From Saccharothrix ecbatanensis (lineage in GTDB: Bacteria; Actinomycetota; Actinomycetes; Mycobacteriales; Pseudonocardiaceae), in the NCBI RefSeq assembly GCF_014205015.1, contig NZ_JACHMO010000001.1:5580001-5644000 (forward strand): a DNA stretch of 64,000 nt. Direction: 5' to 3'. The position numbers and the translations under genes are program-made. This document shows, piece by piece, positions 16,178 to 23,996 of the stretch. The notes beneath the pieces were generated by a model. That model ran no database searches, was not told the DNA's origin, and saw only the letters and a list, made by a program, of their open reading frames with translations. Positions within the stretch are counted from its first letter, which is position 1, and each line of letters starts with the position of its first letter.

Positions 16178-18471
16178 CCGCTTCACCGCAGACCGCCGTC
16201 CTCCCCGACGAGAGCTGGAACGACACCGCCCGCGAGTTCCGCTCGGACGCCCTGGTGCACCAGCTGGTCGCCGAGGCCGCCGAGCGGCACGGCGACCGGC
16301 CCGCGCTGGTGACCGCCGACGCGACGGTGTCGCACCGCGAGCTCGACGCCGCGTCGAACCGGCTCGCCCGGCACCTGAAGGCCTCCGGCGTCCCGGAGCA
16401 GGCCTACGTCGCCGTGCTGGGCGACCACCGGCCGGCGACCGTCACCGCGCTGCTCGCCGTGGTGAAGGCGGGGGCGGCGTACGTCCCGCTCGACCCGAGG
16501 TGGCCCGCCGAACGCCTGGTCACGCTGCTGTCGTCGCTGAACGTGCGGTACCTGCTGGTGGACCGGGCGCACTACCCGGTGGCCGAGCGCATCCGGTGGT
16601 CCGTGCCCGGCCTGCGGCACGTGGTGTGCTTCGACGAGCCGGCCGAGCGGCCGTGGGCCGACCGCCTCGACACCGACGTGCTCGGCGAGATGTGGGACGT
16701 GGTCGCGGGCAGCGACGACGAGCTGGTGGCCGCGGGCTTCAACCGCGGCGACTCCGCCGAGAGCTACACCGAGGACGACGTCCGGGCGTACGCAAGACAC
16801 GTGGCCGGTCTCGTCACCGACGCCCTCGGGCCGTCCGGCGGCGTGCTGGAGATCGGGTGCGGCACCGGTCTCATCCTGCGGGAGCTGGCGCCGCTCGTCG
16901 CGCACTACACCGGCGTCGACCCGTCCCCCGTGGCGATCGGCAAGGCCGGCGCGCGGCACCCCGGCGCGCACCTGGCCGTCGGCTTCGCGCATGACGTCGC
17001 GCGCCACACCCGCGGGCGGTACGACGTGGCGGTCCTCGCCAGCACCGTGCAGTTCTTCCCGGGGCTGGACTACCTGGTCGACGTGCTGGACGCGGTGGCG
17101 GACGTGCTCGGCGAGGGCGGGACCGTCGTGCTCGCCGACCTCATCGACCCCGATCACGAGGAGCACCGCGGCCTGCGCGTGCCCCCGTCGTTCTTCGCCT
17201 GGCTTGCCGACCGCGGTGACCGCTTCGCCTCCGTCGACGTCCGGCGGCGCGACGGCGGGTTCCGCGGCGAGCTGGCCCACCGCTACGACGTGCTGCTCCG
17301 GGTGGGCGGTCCGGGTCCGATCGCGCCGGTGACCACGGCCTGGCACGTCGACCGCCTGCCCGCCGACCCGGTGGCCGCGGGCATCGACTCCGGCGCACTG
17401 GCCTACGCGATCTTCACGTCCGGTTCGACGGGGCTGCCCAAGGCGGTCGCCGTGCGCCACCGCAGCGTGGTGAACCTGATCGACTGGGTGAACCGCACGT
17501 ACGAGGTGACGTCGGCCGACCAACTGCTCATGGTCACGTCGTTCTCGTTCGACCTCTCGGTGTACGACGTGTTCGGCATCCTGGCCGCGGGCGGGTCGAT
17601 CCGGCTCGTGGAGGACCGCCTGATCGCCGACCCCGACCACCTGGCCGACATCCTGGAGGTCGAGCCCATCACGTTCTGGGACTCCGCGCCCGCGGCGATG
17701 TCGGTGGTCCTGTCGTTCCTCGAGCTGCGAAAGGGCGCGGCGTCCCGTCCGGTGCGGCTGGTCTTCCTGAGCGGCGACTGGGTGCCGCTGACGATGCCGG
17801 ACCGGCTGCGCGCGCAGTTCCCCTCGGCGCTGGTGGTGGCGCTGGGCGGTGCGACCGAGTGCACGGTGTGGTCCAACCACTTCCCGGTCACGACCGTGGA
17901 CCCCGACTGGCCCAGCGTCCCGTACGGCCGGCCGATGCAGAACGCCCGGTACTACGTGCTGGACGAGCAGATGCGCACGTGCCCCGTCGGCGTGGCGGGC
18001 GACCTGTACATCGCGGGCGAGTGCGTGGCCGCGCGGTACGAGGGCGACCCGGAGCTGACGGCGCGGAAGTTCCTGCCCGACGTGGTCCGCCCCGGCGAGG
18101 ATCGGATGTACCGCACCGGCGACCGCGCCTGCTGGCTGCCCGACGGGACGATGCGGTTCCTCGGCCGGGTGGACGATCAGGTGAAGGTGCGGGGCTACCG
18201 GATCGAGCTGGGCGAGGTGCAGGCGGCGCTCAACCGGTGCGAGGCGATGGTCGAGGAGTCGGCGGTGGTGGCCGCGTCGGGCGCGCACGGGCCGGAGATC
18301 GCGGCCTTCTACGTGCCGCGTGGCGGCACGGCGCCGGACGACGTGCGGGCCGAGCTGGCGAGGTCGCTGCCGGAGTACATGATCCCCGCGCGCCTGGTCG
18401 CGGTGGACGAGCTGCCGGTGTCCGCGATGGGCAAGGTCGACCGGAGGAAGCTCGCGGAGATGCTGGGCTGA
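16174..18471 (+). CDS. Stand-alone A domain interrupted between A2 and A3 by a methyltransferase
   Basis: 765 residues; GTG start overlaps the previous stop (GTGA). It begins with WNDTAR, the condensation/A linker without the condensation domain. The A2 region [15 protein letters not shown] is followed by a SAM methyltransferase at about 172-386 ([26 protein letters not shown]). The A domain then resumes with A3 [13 protein letters not shown]4 [21 protein letters not shown]7 YRTGD, A8 [13 protein letters not shown] and A10 [11 protein letters not shown]. It lacks a carrier, so it must load one in trans. The hand-read code D L Y D F S L V W resembles cysteine codes (DLYNLSLIW) except aspartate at 278; GGATE instead of GPTE is also cysteine-like. 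A2-A3 insertion matches TioN-type enzymes, which methylate the side chain. Substrate uncertain. Confidence 0.88.
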   Translation: MTASPQTAVLPDESWNDTAREFRSDALVHQLVAEAAERHGDRPALVTADATVSHRELDAASNRLARHLKASGVPEQAYVAVLGDHRPATVTALLAVVKAGAAYVPLDPRWPAERLVTLLSSLNVRYLLVDRAHYPVAERIRWSVPGLRHVVCFDEPAERPWADRLDTDVLGEMWDVVAGSDDELVAAGFNRGDSAESYTEDDVRAYARHVAGLVTDALGPSGGVLEIGCGTGLILRELAPLVAHYTGVDPSPVAIGKAGARHPGAHLAVGFAHDVARHTRGRYDVAVLASTVQFFPGLDYLVDVLDAVADVLGEGGTVVLADLIDPDHEEHRGLRVPPSFFAWLADRGDRFASVDVRRRDGGFRGELAHRYDVLLRVGGPGPIAPVTTAWHVDRLPADPVAAGIDSGALAYAIFTSGSTGLPKAVAVRHRSVVNLIDWVNRTYEVTSADQLLMVTSFSFDLSVYDVFGILAAGGSIRLVEDRLIADPDHLADILEVEPITFWDSAPAAMSVVLSFLELRKGAASRPVRLVFLSGDWVPLTMPDRLRAQFPSALVVALGGATECTVWSNHFPVTTVDPDWPSVPYGRPMQNARYYVLDEQMRTCPVGVAGDLYIAGECVAARYEGDPELTARKFLPDVVRPGEDRMYRTGDRACWLPDGTMRFLGRVDDQVKVRGYRIELGEVQAALNRCEAMVEESAVVAASGAHGPEIAAFYVPRGGTAPDDVRAELARSLPEYMIPARLVAVDELPVSAMGKVDRRKLAEMLG

Positions 18472-18492
18472 CGGCGCGGTCGGGCCGCGCCG
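18472..18492 (+). terminator. Hairpin after the rightward NRPS operon
   Basis: Perfect 8-bp arms CGGCGCGG (18472-18479) and CCGCGCCG (18485-18492) with a 5-nt loop begin at the base after the stop codon of the last NRPS gene. There is no T-run, as is common in actinomycetes. It marks the probable right border of the cluster. Confidence 0.6.
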
Positions 18493-18513
18493 GGCACAGC
18501 GGTTCATGGGCAA

Positions 18514-18719
18514 CTGCTCGACGTGCCAGTTCCTCTTGACTGAGCCCGCAGCGCGCCTCGCCCGCACCAGCATCGCCGCCATATCCGCTATCCGGCCCTC
18601 CACTGACGTCTCCGATGGGATACGTCACGCCGCGAGTTCGCCTGCGACAACCCGCACCCGGCCCCGCACCCGACGAGCCGACCAGACAGAACGAGCTCGG
18701 CCCCCGATCAGCGGAACAG
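18514..18719 (-). pseudogene. Broken copy of the HTH antitoxin gene start and its upstream region
   Basis: This stretch repeats 22632-22839 at about 90% identity by eye. On the minus strand it encodes MAAMLVRARRAAG, matching MTEMLVQARRAAG of the intact HTH protein. One C is then missing (gagcccgcag against gagccccgcag), which breaks the frame before EELARR. The remaining 410 bp of the gene and its toxin partner are absent. It is a dead fragment left by duplication or by a second copy of the same element. Confidence 0.8.
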
Positions 18720-19041
18720 GTGCTCGGTATCTCGGGAAACCCGTTCGCGGCGATTCGGCCACCTGTACGCCTCACAGCCGCAGCTCGCCGGCGCCAACCG
18801 GTCCGGCCCTTGCCCTGTCACCCAGAGGCGCCCCGACGGTCGGCTGTGCGGTGGACCGGTCCGGAAGACCTGATCCGCGTGCCGGCGATGACCGTGTGTG
18901 CCGGCGTTCACCCGACACCTCTGCCCGGCACCACCTGTCCAGGTGGTGCCGGGCAGACCGGCCGGCCGGATCCCTGTAGTGCGACCACTCTGCGTCCAAA
19001 GGACGCCGGTGGCGGTGTCCTGTGACGCGCGGAGGGGCAGA

Positions 19042-19971
19042 ATGCGCCAAGCGGAAGCAGCCGGAACGTCGGAGAAGCCCGAGCGACGGTGGTGGTCGCG
19101 GCTCCTGCTCGCGGCGTTGGTGGCGGCCTCGTCGGTCGTCACGCCGGTCGCCGCCTCGGCCGGTGGACTCGATGCTCTGGAACCGCTGACCGACGAGCAG
19201 TGGGCCGCCCACGTCCGGGAGGTCGACGCCAAGGTCGCCGAGGCACTCGAACAGGGCAGGGCCACCGCGGTCACGCACACCGTCGACGGTGACGGCGTCC
19301 GCTGGCTTCCCGAACGCGCGGCGTGGCAGCGCAGGATCGCCGCGGAGTTGTACGCGCGGGGCGCGTGGGTGCCCGACGAGGGCGAGGCGCTGTTCACCGG
19401 CGGTCTGCCGGGCGCGGGCAAGACGACGGCGCTGAACCAGAACCCCGACGTGGACCCGTCTCGCTACCTGGTGCTCAACGCCGACGACGCGAAGGAGAAG
19501 CTGTGCGAGCACGGCCTGGTCCCCCAGATTGACGGGATCGCGCCGCTGGAGGGCTCGGAACTGGTCCAGGAGGAGGCTTCGGTGATCGCCGGGCTGGTCG
19601 CCGGCATGGCCGCCCAGAGCCGCAAGAACGTCGTCTGGGACACCACCATGAGTTCCCACGGCTCGGTCGACCGGCGGCTCGACCGGTTGCGTGACAAGGG
19701 CTACGACCGGTTCACCGCGCTGTTCCTGGACGTCCCGATCGACGTCAGCCTCCGACGCGTCGACCAACGCCACCGCGAAGGCTACGAGAAGTACCGCAAC
19801 GGTGACCGCTGCGAGGGCCGCCACGTCCGGGCGTCCTACATCCAGAGCTCCGTGGACCCGGACTACACCAGCGTCAACCGCCGAGTCTTCGAGGACCGCA
19901 AGGCGCGCTTCGACCGCTGGTACCTCTACGACGCCACCGACATCCCCGCCACCCTCGTCGACCAAGGCTGA
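19042..19971 (+). CDS. Zeta-toxin-like kinase with N-terminal signal peptide
   Basis: 309 residues from ATG 19042 behind GGAGGGG. Residues 16-45 are two arginines followed by a hydrophobic run and an Ala-rich cleavage region (LLLAALVAASSVVTPVAASA), a typical Sec signal. The mature part carries a P-loop FTGGLPGAGKTTALN, then VLNADDAKEKL, VVWDTTMSSHG and LFLDVPIDVSLRRVDQR, matching zeta-toxin/AAA P-loop kinases that phosphorylate UDP-N-acetylglucosamine or related targets. Classical zeta toxins are cytoplasmic and paired with epsilon antitoxin; neither holds here. It may act outside the membrane or as a secreted effector. It stands alone between two duplicated segments, suggesting acquisition. 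The kinase family is likely; toxicity and export are inferred. Confidence 0.8.
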   Translation: MRQAEAAGTSEKPERRWWSRLLLAALVAASSVVTPVAASAGGLDALEPLTDEQWAAHVREVDAKVAEALEQGRATAVTHTVDGDGVRWLPERAAWQRRIAAELYARGAWVPDEGEALFTGGLPGAGKTTALNQNPDVDPSRYLVLNADDAKEKLCEHGLVPQIDGIAPLEGSELVQEEASVIAGLVAGMAAQSRKNVVWDTTMSSHGSVDRRLDRLRDKGYDRFTALFLDVPIDVSLRRVDQRHREGYEKYRNGDRCEGRHVRASYIQSSVDPDYTSVNRRVFEDRKARFDRWYLYDATDIPATLVDQG

Positions 19972-20137
19972 CGCCAGGCCCACAGGTCCCCGCCGTCGAA
20001 GCCGGAATCCGGCGCGTGTCCCGGAAGTGGAACCGCACCCGTTCGCCACGCGTGGCAATACGTTCCGGGCACTGCGACCGGGACGTGTTCGGATCAATCA
20101 GCGTGGCGCCGCGAGCATTCCCCGGACCGTCCGGGAG

Positions 20138-20821
20138 TCACGACGGGCGTCCGGACACCCAACCCTTGAACCAGCCGCCCACCCTGCCCCGTTGCGGCGG
20201 CGCCGCACCCGGCACGCCGAGCAGCCCGCCCATCGGCCTGCGTTCCGGGGTCAGCGACGTGCCTCCCTGCAAGCCCGCCCGCGCCACCCGGTTGAGCGGC
20301 GGCACGGAGGTCAGCGGCGTCCGGCGCAGGGAAGCCGCCAGCCCGCACCCCGGCCCCACCATCGGCCCGCGCAGATGGCCCGCGACACCACCGACGAACA
20401 GGCTCCCGATCAGCAACGGCAGCACCACCGTCGGCATCACGCCGAACGCGGGGGCCGCCAGCACGCCGATCGCAGCCAGGTTCCCCAGCCACGCCACCAG
20501 CGTCAGCGCCCGCCACCGTCGCGGCGGGACCAGCAGGCCCCGCTCGATGAACGGCTCCACCCGCACCTGCGCCGCGACCCCGTCCACCAGCGCCCCCAAC
20601 GACCCTGGTCGCGCCGCCAGCGCCAACACGCGCGCCTGCGCCTGCGTCACGGCCCCGCCCGTGCGGACGGCACGCACCATCCCGTTCCCGTCGAACACCA
20701 ACGCCCCGACCCCCGCCAGCGCCGCCACCGCCACCTCCGCGACCCGCCGCGGCCCGGCGATCAACATCGCCTCGTCCTCCGGTGCCACTCGCTCCCCCGC
20801 GTCCGTCGACCGCGCCAGCAT
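20138..20821 (-). CDS. Short TIGR04222-like membrane protein
   Basis: 227 residues if started at ATG 20821; an alternative start is 20767. The segment AMLIAGPRRVAEVAVAALA and the following GALVFDGNGMVRA resemble the core of the TIGR04222 actinobacterial membrane family. Two hydrophobic segments lie in the middle (WLGNLAAIGVLAAPAFGVM, then VVLPLLIGSLFVGGVAG). The C-terminus is Gly/Pro/Arg-rich. Full-length members usually have extra N-terminal sequence that I do not find upstream in any frame, so this may be a truncated copy. Function unknown. It is convergent with the zeta-toxin gene. Confidence 0.6.
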   Translation of the reverse strand: MLARSTDAGERVAPEDEAMLIAGPRRVAEVAVAALAGVGALVFDGNGMVRAVRTGGAVTQAQARVLALAARPGSLGALVDGVAAQVRVEPFIERGLLVPPRRWRALTLVAWLGNLAAIGVLAAPAFGVMPTVVLPLLIGSLFVGGVAGHLRGPMVGPGCGLAASLRRTPLTSVPPLNRVARAGLQGGTSLTPERRPMGGLLGVPGAAPPQRGRVGGWFKGWVSGRPS

Positions 20822-21300
20822 GGCCGAAGCGGCGGCGGACGGGTCCGGTATCCGCCGGATCCCCCGCCGGGAATCCGCTCGTTCCCCTGTGCCTGCAAGT
20901 GGATCTCGCCGCGGTAGTACGTAGCGACCTGGGTGACGTGGTTCAACATGGCCCACCGCAACTCCGAACCGCTCATGCTCTGCCAAGTCAGGCGGCCGGA
21001 TCGAATACGGCCTGCGGTGACCAGCCGGGCGTCGACTGCGGCAGCTGAAGCACCGAGAGAAGGCGACACACGACAGGCGCCGTGTCCCCCGCAGCCGGCG
21101 GTGGTGCTGCGCAACCACATCCGGCTGCAGTCCTGTTCAAGATCTACGCCACGTGCCTTCCAGGACAGGAGGCGGTTGCGCGCAAGCAGTTGTGGGGCAT
21201 CTACCGCACTGAGGATTGACCGGCCGGAGTTCGGCGCGCATTCGGCACGGATGGCCATGGACAGCAGGTGACGGCCGGACACGGCGGCCGGCCAACACGA
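20822..21300. other. Gene-poor stretch
   Basis: No convincing gene is seen. On the minus strand near 20890-21010 a short reading (SGSELRWAMLNHVTQVATYY) looks more protein-like than its flanks and could be the remnant of a lost gene, but I cannot assign it. Base composition is less G+C-biased than in neighbouring genes. Confidence 0.4.
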
Positions 21301-21340
21301 GATCGGCCCTGACCTCATCAGTCGAGGACAGGGGCCGATC
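21301..21340. terminator. Stem-loop beside the tRNA-Leu fragment
   Basis: The outer arms GATCGGCCC and GGGGCCGATC pair with one bulge and extend inward to GACCTC/GAGGAC. A similar stem (22816-22857) stands at the same relative place next to the intact tRNA-Leu gene, so both look like copies of one downstream hairpin. Confidence 0.55.
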
Positions 21341-21355
21341 CTATGTGGTCCAACT

Positions 21356-21402
21356 ATGTGCCCCCGGTGCGACTCGAACGCACACTGGACGGATTTGAGT
21401 CC
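21356..21402 (-). repeat. Copy of the 3' half of tRNA-Leu (attachment-site-like)
   Basis: These 47 bp match 22873-22920, the 3' half of the tRNA-Leu gene from the anticodon loop outward, with one T missing (atttgag against attttgag). Both copies are in the same orientation, 1.5 kb apart. A 3'-end tRNA repeat flanking cargo is the normal footprint of tyrosine-recombinase integration. No integrase lies between them. Confidence 0.8.
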
Positions 21403-21532
21403 ACCGTCAAGCCAGGCAATCGACGTCACCACTGGCGACCGAGTCCCGTGGTTGCATCATGGAGGTGGCGCAGGCGCGGTGGCACAGTGGTTCATGGACA
21501 CGCCCATGGACAGCCGGGTCCACAAAGGATGA

Positions 21533-22189
21533 TCAACTAGGGCGGTCGTCAACCAGCTCGACGGCCCAGCTCGCGAAGAACGACCGAAGTTCCGCCACTC
21601 GGTCACCGGGGATGGGGAGTTCGCTGTCCTCGAAGCGGGACAGCGTTCCGAGCATCTGCGCGAAGACCGCCATGTCGAACCCCATGTCGACTTCAGCGGC
21701 GCGGGCGAGCAGCAATTGTTTGCCATAGCGGTGGACCAGCGCGTAGACGTCCGTGAAGTCGCGAGCTTCCGCACGGTCGAACAGGGCGAGCGTCTTACGG
21801 CCGGCCAGCTCCTCCAAGTCGAACGTCGGCCCGATGAAGCTGGCCGTGGGCGGCCTGCTCGGAGGCGTGTCGAGAGCGAGGTCGACCACCAGCGAATCCG
21901 GCCCGGAGACCACCAGCCGACAGAACGTCACCCCGTCCCGCACTCGCCGCACAGACCAGCCCCGCTCTCGCGCAGCCGTTTCGAAGGCGTCACGAGCGGC
22001 AACGACATCTCCGCTGTCGGGGCCGGCGAAGAAGTCCAAGTCCTGCGTGGGCCGGTCGGTCAAGGCTTGAGCCACCAGTGCCGCGCCTCCGGCGAGCAGG
22101 AACCCCTCGCTCTCCGCGAGACCGAAGAACACCCTGGCCACCTCTACCTGGAAGTCGGTCAAGCCTTCCGGAGACGACTCGTCAGGCAT
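21533..22189 (-). CDS. AbiEii-like nucleotidyltransferase toxin
   Basis: 218 residues from ATG 22189, sharing one base with the stop of the HTH gene (TGATG). The motif LLAGGAALVAQ followed by TQDLDFF matches the GG-x-D-x-D active site of the nucleotidyltransferase AbiEii/AbiGii family. ELAGRKTLALFDRAEARDFTDVYAL is the typical second conserved block. In type IV systems such as AbiE, the toxin transfers nucleotides and an HTH partner represses and antagonises it. It lies inside the tRNA-bracketed segment, a usual place for phage defence. Family likely; activity not shown. Confidence 0.82.
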   Translation of the reverse strand: MPDESSPEGLTDFQVEVARVFFGLAESEGFLLAGGAALVAQALTDRPTQDLDFFAGPDSGDVVAARDAFETAARERGWSVRRVRDGVTFCRLVVSGPDSLVVDLALDTPPSRPPTASFIGPTFDLEELAGRKTLALFDRAEARDFTDVYALVHRYGKQLLLARAAEVDMGFDMAVFAQMLGTLSRFEDSELPIPGDRVAELRSFFASWAVELVDDRPS

Positions 22190-22710
22190 CACGCGGCCTC
22201 TGCCGCCGCACGACCGACAACCGACGACCAAGCGGCTCGGACGTCACGAGGAAGGACGAGTTCGTCCCACAAGTCGACGAGCAGAGCACCGTCAACATAC
22301 GTGATCACGTCCTCCGGTCCACCCTCGCGAAGCACGATCTCGTAGACGCGTGCCCGTTCGGACCGGTTGGCCAGGTTGAACCACCGCCCCGGCGCAGACC
22401 AGTTCAAGTGGATCGGCAGCGTCACAACGGAAAAGGCCCGGTCCATCGGAAGACGAGGAAGCTCGCTCAACGTGAAGACCACGCGACCACGCGAAGTTAC
22501 GTGCTCGACAACCCGCGGCACGGGCACGACCACCAACTCGTGACCGGCTTCAGCCAGCAACCGCCCCAACGTGTCCACCGTGGGCGACTTCCGTCCGTGT
22601 TCGTAGGCGGACAGCGTCGGCCGCGAAGTACCTGCTCGACGTGCCAGTTCCTCTTGACTGAGCCCCGCAGCGCGTCTCGCCTGCACGAGCATCTCTGTCA
22701 TATCCGCCAT
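22189..22710 (-). CDS. XRE-family HTH antitoxin/regulator of the AbiE-like pair
   Basis: 173 residues. I place the start at ATG 22710 behind GGAGG because MADMTEMLVQARRAAG begins the HTH fold; the longer open frame above it has no homology. The HTH (LSQEELARRAGTSRPTLSAY) occupies residues 18-55 and a C-terminal domain of about 110 residues follows (PIHLNWSAPGRWFNLANRSE), which resembles the regulator partners of AbiEii-type nucleotidyltransferases. It overlaps the toxin start, so the two are translationally coupled and probably self-regulated. Its 5' part and upstream region are duplicated at 18514-18719. Confidence 0.82.
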   Translation of the reverse strand: MADMTEMLVQARRAAGLSQEELARRAGTSRPTLSAYEHGRKSPTVDTLGRLLAEAGHELVVVPVPRVVEHVTSRGRVVFTLSELPRLPMDRAFSVVTLPIHLNWSAPGRWFNLANRSERARVYEIVLREGGPEDVITYVDGALLVDLWDELVLPRDVRAAWSSVVGRAAAEAA

Positions 22711-22839
22711 ACCGGCCCTCCAGTGACGTATCCGATGGGATACGGTACGCCGCGAGTTCGCCTGCGACAACCCGCACCCAAGCCCCGCACCCGACGAGCC
22801 GACCAGGCAGAACGAGTTCGGCCCCCGACCAGCAGAACA
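22632..22839 (-). repeat. Second copy of the 206-bp duplicated segment
   Basis: It covers the first 79 bp of the intact HTH gene and about 130 bp upstream, with about 90% identity by eye to 18514-18719. The upstream part is the more conserved (cgccgcgagttcgcctgcga identical in both), so it may hold the promoter/operator. Confidence 0.85.
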
Positions 22840-22857
22840 ACCGGTCAGGGGCCGAAC
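22816..22857. terminator. Stem-loop downstream of tRNA-Leu
   Basis: Arms GTTCGGCCCCCGACC (22816-22830) and GGTCAGGGGCCGAAC (22843-22857) pair with one mismatch around a 12-nt loop. It lies 19 bp past the tRNA 3' end and probably terminates the tRNA transcript before the HTH gene. Confidence 0.65.
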
Positions 22858-22875
22858 TTCAGATGAATCGCGATG

Positions 22876-22949
22876 TGCCCCCGGTGCGACTCGAACGCAC
22901 ACTGGACGGATTTTGAGTCCGCTGCCTCTGCCGATTGGGCTACGGGGGC
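22876..22949 (-). tRNA. tRNA-Leu (anticodon CAA)
   Basis: A full cloverleaf can be drawn on the minus strand: acceptor GCCCCCG/CGGGGGC with discriminator A, D arm GCCC...GGC, anticodon stem GCGGA/TCCGT with loop CTCAAAA (anticodon CAA at 22915-22913), and T stem GTGCG/CGCAC with loop TTCGAGT. CCA is not encoded. It is 74 nt with a variable loop of only about 5 nt, short for a leucine tRNA. Its 3' half is duplicated at 21356-21402. Confidence 0.9.
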
Positions 22950-23036
22950 CGGTGGGAGCACTCTACTCGATCAGGTTGCCCGGCCGCCGCACGACCCCCG
23001 ACTTCGGGGAGCGACGGCCGGGCATCCCCCCGCGCG

Positions 23037-23318
23037 TCAGGATCGGACGAGGCGGCCGATTGCGGCGGACGCCTCGGCGATCTTCGCGTCCGCCACCTCG
23101 CCCCCCTCGGCCGCCGCCTGCGCCACGCAGTGCTTGAGGTGCTCGTCCAGCAAACCCAGGGACACCGCCTGCAACGCCTTCGTCGCGGCCGAGATCTGGG
23201 TCAGCACGTCGATGCAGTACTCGTCGTTCTCCACCATCCGCTGGAGGCCGCGGACCTGCCCTTCGATGCGCCGCAATCGCTTGAGGAACGCGTCCTTGTC
23301 CGGCGTGTAACCGTGCAT
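23037..23318 (-). CDS. CsoR/FrmR-family metal- or thiol-sensing repressor
   Basis: 93 residues, all-helical. RLRRIEGQVRGLQRMV is the family signature, and the ligand triad is present as C (DEYCIDVL), H and C (DEHLKHCVA), the Cys-His-Cys pattern of copper sensors. Such proteins release DNA on binding Cu(I) or electrophiles and usually control an efflux or detoxification gene; none is adjacent here, so its target lies elsewhere or is itself. It is convergent with nothing and lies beside tRNA-Leu, probably core genome. Confidence 0.9.
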   Translation of the reverse strand: MHGYTPDKDAFLKRLRRIEGQVRGLQRMVENDEYCIDVLTQISAATKALQAVSLGLLDEHLKHCVAQAAAEGGEVADAKIAEASAAIGRLVRS

Positions 23319-23589
23319 CGCTCCCGACCTTCCCTACCCTGGGCGGGTACCCGACTCCCAGGATAGGCCACTCGACCGAGTGTGACCGGCACCACGGGCA
23401 AGCCTTCGGGCTGCTCGCATTTCGGCGGGTGCGGTTTAGCCGGCGAAATGACCCGTCCGGGGGCATCAGTCACATTTTCGGCGCGAAAGGTTAGGCGATA
23501 TTCCTCTCGTGCACTATGGTGTCGTCGAAGCGTGTGGCGCAGAACAAGTCGTAGGCAGCACGCGCTATGCGAGCACACACGGAGGAACA

Positions 23590-23931
23590 GTGGCACAGCA
23601 GACCGTCGTCCAACTCATCGACGACCTCGACGGCAGCGAAGCCGCCGAGACCGTGACCTTCGCGCTGGACGGAGTGGAGTACTCCATCGATCTCTCCAAG
23701 GACAATGCGGACAAGCTCCGCGACTCCCTGGCCGACTTCGTCGCCAAGGCGCGCCGCGCGGGTGGCCGCAAGCAGCGCAAGGGCACCGGCAAGAGCACGG
23801 TAAAGGCTGGTGACAAGGCGCAGGCGCAGGCGATTCGGGACTGGGCGCGCGCGCAGGGCCACCAGATCTCCGACCGCGGTCGCATTCCCCAGGGCCTGGT
23901 CGTGCAGTTCCAGGAAGCGCACGCCTCCTGA
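23590..23931 (+). CDS. lsr2: Lsr2 nucleoid-associated protein
   Basis: 113 residues, GTG start at 23590 behind GGAGGAAC. The N-terminal dimerisation domain (VVQLIDDLDGSEAAETVTF, then GVEYSIDLSKDNADKLR) is joined by a basic linker (RRAGGRKQRKGTGK) to the C-terminal DNA-binding domain whose RGRIPQ loop is the AT-hook-like element. Lsr2 is the actinobacterial H-NS analogue: it coats A/T-rich and foreign DNA, including secondary-metabolite clusters, and silences it. Single gene with its own promoter, ended by a strong hairpin. Confidence 0.97.
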   Translation: MAQQTVVQLIDDLDGSEAAETVTFALDGVEYSIDLSKDNADKLRDSLADFVAKARRAGGRKQRKGTGKSTVKAGDKAQAQAIRDWARAQGHQISDRGRIPQGLVVQFQEAHAS

Positions 23932-23940
23932 GTCGCGTCG

Positions 23941-23979
23941 TTTTCCCCTGCGGTGGACCGCCACTGCCGCAGGGGAAAA
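23941..23979. terminator. Bidirectional terminator between lsr2 and the ADC synthase gene
   Basis: Perfect 13-bp arms TTTTCCCCTGCGG (23941-23953) and CCGCAGGGGAAAA (23967-23979) with a 13-nt loop. A/T-runs lie at both feet, so it can act for both convergent genes. Confidence 0.85.
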
Positions 23980-23996
23980 ACGCAGGTCAGAGACCC

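Noticed and set aside
11714..16186. A 1490-codon open frame on the minus strand across the serine-type NRPS
   Set aside because: It is a shadow of the plus-strand gene with no recognisable domain.
22711..22902. Longer N-terminus for the HTH antitoxin starting at 22902
   Set aside because: The extra 64 residues have no homology, run into the tRNA region and lack a ribosome site; the ATG at 22710 has one.
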